A stretch of 48,375 nucleotides of DNA from Puniceibacterium confluentis (GTDB lineage Bacteria > Pseudomonadota > Alphaproteobacteria > Rhodobacterales > Rhodobacteraceae). A model generated the notes under the pieces. It searched no databases, was not told the DNA's origin, and was given only the letters and a program-made list of their open reading frames with translations. The stretch covers positions 1 through 48,375 of the forward strand of contig NZ_VOJI01000021.1 in assembly GCF_007923445.1 (NCBI RefSeq). The letters run 5' to 3'. This document shows positions 27,786 to 36,573 of the stretch, in pieces; within the stretch, counting starts at the first letter, position 1; each line of letters opens with the position of its first letter. The position numbers and the translations under genes were made by a program.

Positions 27786-27820
27786 TGTCAGCTGACAGGT
27801 TTTTGTCAGTATTCGGTCAG
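27786..27820. promoter_or_regulatory. TGTCAG palindrome and repeats before the WYL regulator
   Basis: TGTCAGCTGACA (27786-27797) is a perfect 12-bp palindrome. TGTCAG recurs at 27804-27809, and GGTCAG ends at 27820. The cluster is 36-70 bases before the start of the HTH-WYL regulator, a common place for an autoregulatory operator. It could also affect the divergent tatA. Confidence 0.45.
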
Positions 27821-27855
27821 ATCGACAGCCGAATCACCCTATGCAAAGGCACCCG

Positions 27856-28518
27856 ATGAAACGCGCAGACCGCCTCTATGCCCTGATGATGCGCCTCAAG
27901 GACGGAGACCTGCACCGCGCCGAAGACCTTGCCGAGGCGCTTGGGGTGTCGGTGCGCACCATCTACCGTGACATGGACACGCTGGCGGCCTCGGGCGTTC
28001 CGGTCGAAGGCGCCCGTGGACACGGCTATACCGCCCGTGCGGCCATCACCCTGCCGCCGCTGAACCTGACCGAGACAGAGCTCGAGGCCCTGCATCTGGG
28101 CCTGGCCGCCGTTGGCGCCGGTGCCCTGCCCGACCTCGCCGATGCGGCGCGCGGGCTCAGCGCCAAGATCGACGCCGTCCTGCCGCAGGATGCCGGACCT
28201 GCACCGGGTCGTTTCGGCTTTGCCACCTACCCCTTTGCCGAAGCGGCGCAGGGCTTTCGCCATATGCCGGCGTTCCGGTCCGCGATCCGCGCGCGGCAAA
28301 AGCTCATGGTGACACTGGCGGATGCCAATTCTGCACATGTCGTCCGCCCGTTGCACATCGATTACTGGGGCCGGATCTGGACCTGTGTTGTCTGGGATGA
28401 AACCACCCGGGATTTTGCAAGTTTCCGCATCGACAGGATCACGGCGCTCAGCACCGTTCCGGGTCTGTTTGTCGACGAACCGGGAAAGCGGCTGAAAGAC
28501 TACGTTCCCGCCAGCTGA
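27856..28518 (+). CDS. YafY-type HTH-WYL transcriptional regulator
   Basis: A 220-residue regulator. The N-terminal winged HTH (HTH_11 type) is RADRLYALMMRLKDGDLHRA, EDLAEALGVSVRTIYRDMDT and LAASGVPVEGARGHGYTARA. A WYL-type ligand-sensing domain follows, with RPLHIDYWGRIWTCVVWDET near residues 160-180 and a final DEPGKRLKDYVPAS. WYL domains sense nucleic acid or other small ligands; the ligand here is unknown. ATG 27856 is preceded by AAAGG; an in-frame ATG at 27841 adds five residues. It is divergent from tatA, with a TGTCAG palindrome between them. Confidence 0.88.
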   Translation: MKRADRLYALMMRLKDGDLHRAEDLAEALGVSVRTIYRDMDTLAASGVPVEGARGHGYTARAAITLPPLNLTETELEALHLGLAAVGAGALPDLADAARGLSAKIDAVLPQDAGPAPGRFGFATYPFAEAAQGFRHMPAFRSAIRARQKLMVTLADANSAHVVRPLHIDYWGRIWTCVVWDETTRDFASFRIDRITALSTVPGLFVDEPGKRLKDYVPAS

Positions 28519-28551
28519 ACGCCACCGTTTCGGTGGATGCGCCGACAGTCA

Positions 28552-29637
28552 TCACCCCTTGCGGGGAAAGATGAAGCAGCGGTCGCGCCGAACGGTCAAC
28601 CACATGGCGACGCCGACCTTGGGCAGGAAGACGTTCGGAACTGTCGCCTTCAGCACTTCGTTGTCATGATCCATGCGGAACTCGACAAGGCTTTCCGAAC
28701 CCATGAACCGCGCCCGCTCGACGATGCCGCGCGCCGGACTGCCTTGCAGCGGCGTCGGGTTCGGACCGCGACCGGCGCGGTCAAAATCAATGCCGACATG
28801 TTGCGGCCGGAACACGATGTCCACCGCGCTGCCATCCGCGAAGCCCGGCGCCAGGAACTGACCAAAGGCGGTGTCCACAAGAGCGCCCTGAACAACCCCT
28901 TCCAAGACGTTAATATCACTGAAGAAAGCGACCGCTTCCTTGTCGGCCGGCGCCTTGTAGATGTTGTAGGGCGCGCCGCGCTGCACGATCCGTCCGTCGC
29001 GCATCAGCGCGATTTCGTCGGCCATGCGCATCGCCTCTTCGGGCTCGTGGGTGACCAACAGCACGCTGGTGCCCTCTTCCTTGAGCAGAGCCAGGGTTTC
29101 ATCGCGGATGCCGTCGCGCAGCCGGTTGTCGAGCCCGGAAAACGGCTCGTCCATGAGCATCACCCGGGGACGGGGCGCCAGCGCCCGCGCCAGCGCGACC
29201 CGCTGTTGTTCTCCTCCCGACAGGGCATGAGGATAGGCGTCGATAAAGTGAAACAGTCCCACACGTTCAAGAAGTTCCGAGACTCGCCTGCGTTTTTCGG
29301 CTTTGGTGCCGCTCAGACCAAAGGCGACATTGTCCCCCACGGTCAGGTGCGGAAAAAGCGCAAAATCCTGGAACATCAATCCGATCGAGCGGCGCTCGGG
29401 CGGCACACGGAACTGGGTGTCGCAAATCAGATTCCCATCGACATAGATTTGCCCGGTGTCCTGCATTTCGACGCCGGCGATCATCCGCAACGTCGTCGAT
29501 TTGCCACACCCCGAGGGCCCCAGAAGACAGGTGACATCGCCCGGCAGAATGCTCAGCGAGACATCATTCACCACCGCCTTGCCATCAAAGCGGCGGACCA
29601 GATTTCGGATTTCCAGTCTCGGGGGGGGTACGCTCAC
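28552..29637 (-). CDS. ABC transporter ATP-binding protein, iron/Fbp-type
   Basis: A 361-residue importer ATPase. Seen: Walker A LLGPSGCGKSTTLRMIAG, Q-loop FQDFALFPHLTV, signature LSGGEQQRVALARALAP, Walker B VMLMDEPFSGLD, H-loop LLVTHEPEEA, and a C-terminal TOBE-like domain (DIVFRPQHVGIDF onward) as in FbpC/PotA-type iron or polyamine importers. No permease or binding protein lies next to it, so it is an orphan here. No ATG fits; GTG 29637 has GAGG upstream and gives the normal N-terminus. A run of eight G bases on the plus strand (29621-29628) covers codons 4-6 and is a slippage-prone homopolymer. Confidence 0.88.
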   Translation of the reverse strand: MSVPPPRLEIRNLVRRFDGKAVVNDVSLSILPGDVTCLLGPSGCGKSTTLRMIAGVEMQDTGQIYVDGNLICDTQFRVPPERRSIGLMFQDFALFPHLTVGDNVAFGLSGTKAEKRRRVSELLERVGLFHFIDAYPHALSGGEQQRVALARALAPRPRVMLMDEPFSGLDNRLRDGIRDETLALLKEEGTSVLLVTHEPEEAMRMADEIALMRDGRIVQRGAPYNIYKAPADKEAVAFFSDINVLEGVVQGALVDTAFGQFLAPGFADGSAVDIVFRPQHVGIDFDRAGRGPNPTPLQGSPARGIVERARFMGSESLVEFRMDHDNEVLKATVPNVFLPKVGVAMWLTVRRDRCFIFPRKG

Positions 29638-29803
29638 GCCTGCCTCGCATTGTATCCGATGAAATTCATCGGGTTTCAGGCGGATTAGCAGCCGGTGCGC
29701 CGCTCTGCAACCCATGCACCGGATCGCATCGGGTCCGGGCCGGAAACTTCCACAGGAATCCCTTTATTTCCAAGTCAGTAGCAAAAGTTTCCCGGGCGCA
29801 GCA

Positions 29804-30346
29804 TTATCCGGAAACAGCCTTGGCCAACCGCGGCAGTCGCGCCTTTTTCAGCAAGGCCCACATCTCCCAATCCTTGCCGGAGAGCCGCTGCGCTTCGGCC
29901 AACACATCCGCGCAGACTGTCGCGACCCTCTCGGGATGTGCCTGCCAGTGCCCCAGCAGAAAGGCGTCCGGATCGGCGCGGCTCAGCCCCTCGTCGGCCA
30001 GAACGTTGCGCGGAAAATCAGACGCATTCAGCGTCAGGATCACATCCGCCGAACCGGACACCGCCGCCGCCAGCACATGCACGTCATTGGGATCCGGCAG
30101 CCACAGGCCCGCTTCAAGGGACGGCTTCCACACGACCTCGGCCCGGGGCCATTGCACCCGCAGCAGCGCAATTTCAGCACGCGCCTGCGCTTCGCCGCCC
30201 GGTCCCAGCTTGCGCGCCGCCCGCGCCCATTCCTCAAGAATGCGCGCGGACCAGAGTGGCGTAAACGCGCCGGTGGCCGCAACGCCCAGCACAACCGACC
30301 GCATCACCGTCGGATACATCACACAGGTGTCGATCAGAACCTTCAC
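29804..30346 (-). CDS. PIN-domain putative ribonuclease
   Basis: A 180-residue protein of the PIN_3 type. Metal-binding acids are visible: Asp in KVLIDTCVMYP (N-terminal strand), Glu in ARILEEWARAA, Asp in LPDPNDVHVLAAAV, and the end motif ILTLNASDFP. Such proteins cleave RNA; many are toxins, but no antitoxin gene is adjacent. GTG 30346 is used because it overlaps the stop of the rlmI-like gene as GTGA, so the two are translationally coupled. This suggests a role connected with rRNA or the translation machinery, or simply shared expression; the latter is equally possible. Confidence 0.82.
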   Translation of the reverse strand: MKVLIDTCVMYPTVMRSVVLGVAATGAFTPLWSARILEEWARAARKLGPGGEAQARAEIALLRVQWPRAEVVWKPSLEAGLWLPDPNDVHVLAAAVSGSADVILTLNASDFPRNVLADEGLSRADPDAFLLGHWQAHPERVATVCADVLAEAQRLSGKDWEMWALLKKARLPRLAKAVSG

Positions 30347-31539
30347 AACCGGAAGAACAGCGCCTTGAGGTAACCGCTTTCTGCCAATTGCGGCATCAGC
30401 GGATGGTCCGGCCCGGCAAAGCCAGTGTGCACCAGTTGGGCGCGTCGTCCCGCACGACCGATTCCGCGCAGGCAAGCACCTGTAAACACGGTCAGGTCCG
30501 CCGCATGACTGCAAGAACACAGAACCAGATAACCGCCCTCCTGCACCAGCCCGGCCGACAGCCGCGCCACCCGCTCATAGGCTCTGAGCCCCTTTTCCAG
30601 TGCCGGTTTGGACGGGGCAAAGGCGGGCGGGTCGCAGATCACCAGATCGAATCGCGCATCTTCCTCGGCCAGCCCCATCATCACGTCAAAGGCATCGCCC
30701 TGGCGGGTGGCAAACCGATCGCCCGCCGCCATCTGCGCCGCGGCGTCAGAGGCCAGCGCCAGCGCCGGAGCGGATCCATCGACCGCAAGCGCCGACTCGG
30801 CCCCGCCCGCCAGAGCCGCAAGGGCAAAGCCGCCAACGTGGGAAAACACGTCCAGCACCCGCGCGCCGCCTGCCAGACGCGCGGCAAACGCATGGTTGGA
30901 ACGCTGGTCAAAAAACAGTCCCGTCTTCTGTCCGCCCGTGACATCAGCCAGATAGGTGGCGTCGTTCATCCGCACCGGCAACGGCGCTGCGGGGGCCGTG
31001 CCGACCAGAACCGCATCGACATCGTCCAGCCCTTCCAGAGTGCGGCCACGGCCACCGGCATTCTTGAGAACGGTGGTCACTCCGGTGACGTCGACCAGCG
31101 CTTCCACCATCGCCTCCAGGTACAGGTCCGCCCAGGCGGCATTCGGCTGCACCACCGCCAGATCACCGAACCTGTCGATGATCACGCCGGGCAAACCATC
31201 GGCTTCGGCATGGATCAGCCGGTAATAGGGCGTATCGAACAACCGTGTGCGCAACGCCAGAGCGTGGCTGATCCGCTCGGCGAACCAAGCCTTGTCCGGT
31301 GCCTGTGTGCCCGCCGGATCCAGCATCCGGCACATGATCTTCGAGGCCGGATTGACCGCGACCAGCCCCATCGGCGTGCGCTCGGCATCCTCCAGCAGCG
31401 CGACACTGCCCGGTGGCAGCGCACCGGTGCGGCGGTCGACGACCATTTCGTTGGCGAATACCCAGGGGAAGCCGCGCCGCACGGCGCGGGCATTGGCTTT
31501 GGGTTTCAGGCGGACGGTGGGGAGAAGGGGCTCTGTCAT
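30343..31539 (-). CDS. RlmI-like 23S rRNA (cytosine-C5) methyltransferase
   Basis: A 398-residue SAM-dependent methyltransferase with an N-terminal PUA domain (VRLKPKANARAVRRGFPWVF, region about 1-75), the central EEHEE-like domain (HAEADGLPGVIIDRFGDLAV), and a class I fold. The SAM motif is RVLDVFSHVGGFALAALAGG, and the catalytic Cys motifs are CDPPAFAPSK and LCSCSHA. This is the layout of RlmI, which makes m5C1962 in 23S rRNA. ATG 31539 with GAGGGCGCC upstream is preferred; an in-frame ATG lies 39 bases further up. It is coupled to the downstream PIN gene by a GTGA overlap. The divergent neighbour is edd. Confidence 0.88.
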   Translation of the reverse strand: MTEPLLPTVRLKPKANARAVRRGFPWVFANEMVVDRRTGALPPGSVALLEDAERTPMGLVAVNPASKIMCRMLDPAGTQAPDKAWFAERISHALALRTRLFDTPYYRLIHAEADGLPGVIIDRFGDLAVVQPNAAWADLYLEAMVEALVDVTGVTTVLKNAGGRGRTLEGLDDVDAVLVGTAPAAPLPVRMNDATYLADVTGGQKTGLFFDQRSNHAFAARLAGGARVLDVFSHVGGFALAALAGGAESALAVDGSAPALALASDAAAQMAAGDRFATRQGDAFDVMMGLAEEDARFDLVICDPPAFAPSKPALEKGLRAYERVARLSAGLVQEGGYLVLCSCSHAADLTVFTGACLRGIGRAGRRAQLVHTGFAGPDHPLMPQLAESGYLKALFFRL

Positions 31540-31768
31540 GGCGCCCTCATAGACGGTCCCGGGGGCACTGGAAAGCATTCACATGCGCTGGAGACGACTC
31601 CGCAGGGACGAATCTTTGACCGGCGCAGGGTACTTTTCACCCGGCCCTTGTGGAGCGGGCAAAAATTTAGGAAAGTCTTTCTGTATTTGACGCGACGAAT
31701 TCCACTGCAAATGCCTGGCACCGCATTCCGCCGCACCCGCGAAAACAGCCGCATGAGCAACCTTTACT

Positions 31769-31780
31769 GTTAGCGCTAAC
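31769..31780 (+). promoter_or_regulatory. palindromic operator upstream of edd
   Basis: GTTAGCGCTAAC is a perfect 12-bp palindrome with a central CG, as in LacI-family operators. It ends 47 bases before the edd start and differs at one base from the site upstream of gap (1890-1901). In Rhodobacter a LacI-type regulator called CceR controls central carbon genes, and a homologue is the natural candidate; this is inference, as no such regulator lies in the window. Confidence 0.72.
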
Positions 31781-31827
31781 TCATCTAGTGTCGATCCGAA
31801 CCGCCATTTTGGGACAAGGACAGATCC

Positions 31828-33633
31828 ATGACCCTGCACACCACCATCGCCCGAGTCACCGACCGCATCGAAGAACGCAGCGCCGAAATGCGCAGCCGCT
31901 ACCTTGATCGCATGCGCCGCGCCGCCGAAGACGGCCCGCGCCGCGCGCATCTGACCTGCGGAAACCAGGCCCATGCCTACGCCGCGATGGGGGGTGACAA
32001 ACCGGCGCTCTCCGACAGCCGCGCGCCCAATATCGGGATTGTCTCGGCCTACAACGACATGCTCTCGGCACATCAGCCCTTTGAAACCTACCCCGAGATC
32101 ATCCGCGCCGCTGCCCGCGCGCAGGGCGCCACGGCACAGGTCGCGGGCGGCGTGCCCGCGATGTGCGACGGCGTGACCCAGGGTCAGGTGGGCATGGAGC
32201 TGTCGCTGTTTTCACGCGACGTGATCGCGCTGGCTGCGGGCATCGGCCTGTCGCACAACGTCTTTGATTCGGCGCTTTACCTCGGGGTCTGCGACAAGAT
32301 CGTGCCCGGCCTGATCATTGCCGCGGCAACCTTCGGCTATATCCCCGGCATCTTCCTGCCCGCCGGGCCGATGACCTCCGGTCTGCCGAACGATCAGAAG
32401 GCCAAGGTCCGCCAGCAGTTCGCCAATGGCGAGGTCGGCCGCGACGCGCTGATGAAGGCGGAAATGGAGAGCTATCACGGCCCGGGCACCTGCACCTTCT
32501 ACGGCACCGCCAACACCAACCAGATGCTGATGGAGTTCATGGGCCTGCACCTGCCCGGCGCCTCTTTTGTCAACCCGAACACGCCGCTGCGCGAGGCTCT
32601 GACCGTGGCCGGCACCGAACGCGCACTGGAAATCACCGCATTGGGCAATGATTACCGCCCGGTCTGCGACATCCTCGATGCCAAGGCCTTCGTGAACGGC
32701 ATTGTCGGTTTGATGGCCACCGGCGGCTCGACCAATCTTGTGCTGCACCTCCCGGCCATGGCCCGCGCCGCCGGGATCGCGCTGGAACTGGAAGACTTCG
32801 ACGAGATTTCCAACGCCGTGCCGCTGATGGCAAAGGTCTATCCCAACGGCCTGGCGGATGTGAACCACTTCCACGCCGCAGGTGGTCTGGCCTACATGAT
32901 CGGTGACCTGCTGACCGAAGGCCTGTTGCATGACGACGTCAAGACCATCGCCGGCGATGGCCTGTCACTCTACACCCAGGAGCCGACACTCACGGACGGG
33001 CGGGTGACCTACGCCCCCGGCGCGGGTGCGTCGCTCAACGACAAGATTCTGCGCTCGGCCAGGGATCCGTTCCAGAAGACCGGCGGCCTGCAGCAACTCA
33101 AAGGCAATCTTGGCCATGGCATGATGAAGATCTCGGCGGTCGATCCGTCGCGCCACATCATCGAAGCCCGGTGCCGGGTCTTCCAGGACCAGAATGACGT
33201 CAAAAAGGCGTTCAAGGCCGGCGAGTTCACCGAGGACACCATTGTTGTCGTCCGCTTCCAGGGACCGTCGGCCAACGGCATGCCCGAGCTGCACAGCCTG
33301 ACACCGACACTGGCAGTTCTGCAGGACCGCGGTCTCAAGGTGGCGCTGGTCACCGACGGCCGGATGTCCGGCGCTTCCGGCAAGGTTCCCTCGGCCATCC
33401 ACGTCAGCCCCGAAGCCGCCAACGGCGGCCCGCTGGCCCGGGTGCGGGACGGCGATGTGATCCGGCTGGACGCGGTCAGCGGCACCATCGACTGCCTCGC
33501 CGCCGATTTCGACAGCCGTGACGCGGTCACCGCCGATCTCTCCGACAATGGCCATGGCGTCGGGCGCGAATTGTTCGACGTCTTCCGCCGCAATGTCGGA
33601 CTGGCCTCGAATGGGGCTGCGGTTGTGGTCTGA
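31828..33633 (+). CDS. edd: phosphogluconate dehydratase
   Basis: A 601-residue Fe-S dehydratase of the IlvD/Edd family that converts 6-phosphogluconate to 2-keto-3-deoxy-6-phosphogluconate, the first specific step of the Entner-Doudoroff pathway. Seen: [40 protein letters not shown] (cluster-ligand Cys), a second Cys in [35 protein letters not shown], and the C-terminal [20 protein letters not shown]. Length is standard for Edd. AAGGAC lies 7 bases before ATG 31828. eda follows 69 bases later on the same strand, forming the pathway operon. The upstream palindrome is its likely operator. Confidence 0.97.
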   Translation: MTLHTTIARVTDRIEERSAEMRSRYLDRMRRAAEDGPRRAHLTCGNQAHAYAAMGGDKPALSDSRAPNIGIVSAYNDMLSAHQPFETYPEIIRAAARAQGATAQVAGGVPAMCDGVTQGQVGMELSLFSRDVIALAAGIGLSHNVFDSALYLGVCDKIVPGLIIAAATFGYIPGIFLPAGPMTSGLPNDQKAKVRQQFANGEVGRDALMKAEMESYHGPGTCTFYGTANTNQMLMEFMGLHLPGASFVNPNTPLREALTVAGTERALEITALGNDYRPVCDILDAKAFVNGIVGLMATGGSTNLVLHLPAMARAAGIALELEDFDEISNAVPLMAKVYPNGLADVNHFHAAGGLAYMIGDLLTEGLLHDDVKTIAGDGLSLYTQEPTLTDGRVTYAPGAGASLNDKILRSARDPFQKTGGLQQLKGNLGHGMMKISAVDPSRHIIEARCRVFQDQNDVKKAFKAGEFTEDTIVVVRFQGPSANGMPELHSLTPTLAVLQDRGLKVALVTDGRMSGASGKVPSAIHVSPEAANGGPLARVRDGDVIRLDAVSGTIDCLAADFDSRDAVTADLSDNGHGVGRELFDVFRRNVGLASNGAAVVV

Positions 33634-33646
33634 ACCCCTCCGGGCT

Positions 33647-33667
33647 TTCTTCTCTTTGAAAATACTC
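33647..33667 (+). repeat. dispersed intergenic repeat, copy 1
   Basis: TTCTTCTCTTTGAAAATACT and following C (33647-33667) match 18 of 21 bases of a second copy at 36494-36514. Copy 1 lies between edd and eda, and copy 2 between the MttB-like and SMR genes. It looks like a short pyrimidine-rich family-level intergenic element. Confidence 0.5.
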
Positions 33668-33702
33668 ACTCTCCGACCTAACCAAACTTGAAAAGGGCCG
33701 TC

Positions 33703-34347
33703 ATGCTCACCCCCAAAGATGCAAGCATCCAGTCCGAGGCACTCTGCCGCCTCGCCCCTGTTGTCCCTGTCCTCGTGATCGACGATGCCTCCAGCGCCCG
33801 CGCGCTGGCCGAGGCGCTGATCGCCGGTGGCCTGCCCGCGCTGGAAGTGACCCTGCGCACTCCGGCCGCTCTGGACGCGATCCGCGAGATGGCCAAGGTC
33901 GAAGGCGGCGTTGTCGGGGCGGGCACCCTGCTGACCCCAGCGGACGTCAGGGCCGCCGTGGCCGCTGGCGCCAAGTTCGGCGTGTCACCCGGCGCCACCG
34001 AAACCGTTCTCACCGCCTGCGAAGAGGCCGACCTGCCGCTGCTTCCCGGGGTTGCCACCGCATCCGAGGTGATGCGGCTGCTGGAACGCGGCTACACCGT
34101 CCAGAAGTTCTTTCCGGCCGAAGCCAATGGCGGCGCGCCGGCGCTCAAGGCGATCGGCGCGCCGATCCCCCAGGTCCGTTTCTGTCCGACCGGCGGCGTC
34201 TCGCTGAAGAACGCCAACGACTACCTCAGCCTGTCCAACACGATCTGTGTCGGCGGCAGCTGGGTCGCCCCCAAGGATCTGGTGGCCAAGGGCGACTGGA
34301 AAGCCATCGAAGAGCTGGCCCGCGAAGCCGCCGCCCTGCCGCGCTGA
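33703..34347 (+). CDS. eda: KDPG aldolase
   Basis: A 214-residue class I aldolase that splits 2-keto-3-deoxy-6-phosphogluconate into pyruvate and glyceraldehyde-3-phosphate, the substrate of gap. The active-site Glu is in LPALEVTLRTPAALDAI, the glycine-rich VVGAGTLLTPADVRAAVAAG follows, then GVATASEVMRLLERGYTVQK with the Schiff-base Lys in VQKFFPAEANGG, and the phosphate site FCPTGGVSLKNAN. ATG 33703 has AAAAGGG a few bases upstream; a TTG at 33688 would add five residues. It is the second gene of the edd-eda operon. An inverted repeat follows its stop. Confidence 0.96.
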   Translation: MLTPKDASIQSEALCRLAPVVPVLVIDDASSARALAEALIAGGLPALEVTLRTPAALDAIREMAKVEGGVVGAGTLLTPADVRAAVAAGAKFGVSPGATETVLTACEEADLPLLPGVATASEVMRLLERGYTVQKFFPAEANGGAPALKAIGAPIPQVRFCPTGGVSLKNANDYLSLSNTICVGGSWVAPKDLVAKGDWKAIEELAREAAALPR

Positions 34348-34790
34348 ACAACCGCTCACCTGTCGCGGCGGGCGATCCGCGCGCCGCGACAGGTATTTCG
34401 GGAACCCTGCCGGACCGACCCGCGGCCGACATGGGGCCCGCCGGTATCGCTGTTCGGCCAGTCAGTGCCCAGGGCATGCCGAACGCCCCCTGCCGCAGCC
34501 ACCTGCTGTTGCCGGACATGCCCCGTGCGACTGGCCGTCCATCGCCAGAGACCGGCAGAGCCGCCCCCAGGCACCGCGGCACAAAAACGACCAGCCGTCG
34601 CAAATGACACAGACAGCGCGACGATTCGGCGCAGGATGCAGTGACCCAGCTAGGATCTCTGCCCAATGGCGCGTGCCCGACTCGCACTGATTGTCAGGAC
34701 CATCGGCGCCCGGCGCGGGCGCGCGGCGCGGGGGCGTCCCTGAGCGCAACGGATGACCACGCACCCTGCCCTCCTGCGAAAGATCCCGTA
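34348..34790. other. 443-bp intergenic stretch after eda
   Basis: The first 50 bases hold a perfect 13-bp inverted repeat, ACCTGTCGCGGCG (34358-34370) and its complement (34382-34394), a possible terminator for edd-eda although the T run is weak. The rest has no convincing gene; open frames on both strands lack motifs. The last bases lead into the MttB-like gene, which has only a weak ribosome binding site. Confidence 0.5.
34358..34397 (+). terminator. possible terminator after edd-eda
   Basis: A perfect 13-bp stem with an 11-base loop is followed by ATTTCG. The stem is strong, but the T run is short, so this may be an RNA-stabilising hairpin instead of an intrinsic terminator. Confidence 0.5.
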
Positions 34791-36329
34791 ATGACTGTTC
34801 AGACCTCCCGCCGCTCCGGCGGCCGCGCCGCCCGCTTTTCCGCCCGCACCGCGCCTCTGGCCGATCACCTGCGCCCGGTCCGCGCCGGGCTGAGCGGCGG
34901 CCAGTACAGCCCGCTCACCGATGCCGGCGTTGCCCGCATCCATCAGGCCGCGCTGGCGGCGCTGTCCGAAATCGGTCTCGCCAATGCCCCGGCCTCGGGC
35001 ATCGCGGCAATGACCACCGCCGGAGCGGTGTTGGGTCATGACGGCCGCCTCCGCTTCCCGGCGCCCCTGGTGGAAGACACCATTGCCCGGGCCAACCGGT
35101 CGGTGACGCTGTGCGGGCGCGACGCCAGACACGATCTGCACCTCAGTGGCTCGCGCGTGCATTACGGCACGGCCGGCGCCGCCGTGCACATGGTCGACGT
35201 CGACGGGCGCACCTACCGCGACAGCACCGTGCAGGACCTGCATGACGCCGCCCGCATCGCCGACCGACTGGACAACATCCACTTCGTACAGCGGCCGATG
35301 GTGTGCCGCGACATCCCCGACAACCGCGAGATGGACCTGAACACCATCTATGCCTGCTGTGCCGGCACCACAAAACATGTCGGCACCTCCTTTACCGAGG
35401 TCGCCTTTGCCCGTGATGCGCTCGAGATGCTGCACATCATCGCGGGCGGCGAGGACGCCTGGCGTGCGCGTCCCTTCGTGAGCAACTCCAACTGCTTCGT
35501 GGTGCCGCCGATGAAATTCGCCACCGAATCCTGCGAGGTGATGGAAACCTGCATCCGCGGCGGCATGCCGGTGCTGCTGCTCTCGGCCGGCCAGGCCGGC
35601 GCCACGGCGCCCGCCTCGATCGCCGGCGCCATCGTGCAGGCGGTGGCGGAATGCCTCGCCGGTCTGGTCTATGTCAACGCCATCGCGCCCGGGCATCCGG
35701 CGATCTTCGGCACCTGGCCGTTTGTGTCGGACCTGCGCACCGGCGCGATGTCGGGCGGATCCGGCGAACAGGCGCTTCTCACCGCCGGCTGCGCGCAGAT
35801 GCACCGGCATTACGCCCTGCCCGGCGGCGCCGCCGCCGGAATCGCCGATGCCAAACTGCCCGACATGCAGGCCGGCTGGGAGCAGATGTGTTCCAACGTC
35901 ATGGCGGGCCTGTCCGGGCTCAACATGGTCTACGAGGCGGCGGGCATGCACGCCTCGCTGCTGGGATTCTGCCATGAATCGCTGATCCTCGGCGACGATC
36001 TGATCGGTCAGGCCCTGCGGTGCCTGCGTGGAATCGAGGTCAGCGAAGACAGTGTCTCGCTTGAGGTGATGCGCGCCACCTGCATCGGCGGGCCGGGGCA
36101 CTACCTCGGCTCGGACCAGACCCTCGCCCTGATGCAGACCGATTACGTCTACCCCACCCTCGGTGACCGCACCTCGCCGAAGGAATGGCTCGAGCGGGAC
36201 CGCCCCGACCTGCTGCAGCGGGCCACCGCCCTGAAGACGCGCATCCTGTCGCAACCCAGTGCGGCGCGTTTCGACGCCGTCACCGAAGCGGCGCTGCGGG
36301 CCCGCTACACCATTCACCTGCCGGTCTGA
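34791..36329 (+). CDS. MttB-family methyltransferase (non-pyrrolysine type)
   Basis: A 512-residue protein of the trimethylamine methyltransferase (MttB) superfamily, TIM-barrel enzymes that move a methyl group from methylated amines to a corrinoid protein. Family features seen: SPLTDAGVARIHQAALAALSEIGL, LCGRDARHDLHLSGSRVHYG, SNSNCFVVPPMKFATESCEV, and the C-terminal TYVY-like DYVYPTLGDRTSPKEWLERD. There is no amber codon, so it is the pyrrolysine-free class, which includes glycine betaine and other quaternary-amine demethylases. No corrinoid protein or reductive activase lies nearby. The substrate is therefore unknown. ATG 34791 fits the family start; the upstream extension is not family sequence. 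Confidence 0.85.
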   Translation: MTVQTSRRSGGRAARFSARTAPLADHLRPVRAGLSGGQYSPLTDAGVARIHQAALAALSEIGLANAPASGIAAMTTAGAVLGHDGRLRFPAPLVEDTIARANRSVTLCGRDARHDLHLSGSRVHYGTAGAAVHMVDVDGRTYRDSTVQDLHDAARIADRLDNIHFVQRPMVCRDIPDNREMDLNTIYACCAGTTKHVGTSFTEVAFARDALEMLHIIAGGEDAWRARPFVSNSNCFVVPPMKFATESCEVMETCIRGGMPVLLLSAGQAGATAPASIAGAIVQAVAECLAGLVYVNAIAPGHPAIFGTWPFVSDLRTGAMSGGSGEQALLTAGCAQMHRHYALPGGAAAGIADAKLPDMQAGWEQMCSNVMAGLSGLNMVYEAAGMHASLLGFCHESLILGDDLIGQALRCLRGIEVSEDSVSLEVMRATCIGGPGHYLGSDQTLALMQTDYVYPTLGDRTSPKEWLERDRPDLLQRATALKTRILSQPSAARFDAVTEAALRARYTIHLPV

Positions 36330-36493
36330 AACCCGGTCACCGTGCCGGGGGCCATCGCGCGGCGCCCCGGCGGTCACGGCGACGCATCCTCTCCGCCTCT
36401 GAACCTTTCCCGGCCCGCGGCGGTGACCACGCTGGCGGACCCTATCGAATTTGCGTATCTGGAACCAGAGCATCAGGCTGCGCCGTCGCCGTC

Positions 36494-36514
36494 TTCTTCT
36501 CTTGCCAAATACTC
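36494..36514 (+). repeat. dispersed intergenic repeat, copy 2
   Basis: TTCTTCTCTTGCCAAATACT and following C (36494-36514) match 18 of 21 bases of copy 1 at 33647-33667. It is immediately followed by a short hairpin CTCC-CGCC-GGAG (36512-36523) that copy 1 has lost. The complete element may thus be a pyrimidine tract plus mini-hairpin. Confidence 0.5.
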
Positions 36515-36573
36515 CCGCCGGAGGCGACCCGCGCCCGCAACAGGTACTGCACATGCCGTCAGAAGGATCCGTC

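Noticed and set aside
29804-31539. PIN gene as part of a toxin-antitoxin pair
   Set aside because: No small antitoxin-like gene lies next to it; its only close partner is the rRNA methyltransferase gene.
34791-36329. Pyrrolysine codon in the MttB-like gene
   Set aside because: No in-frame TAG occurs; the gene reads through without an amber codon.
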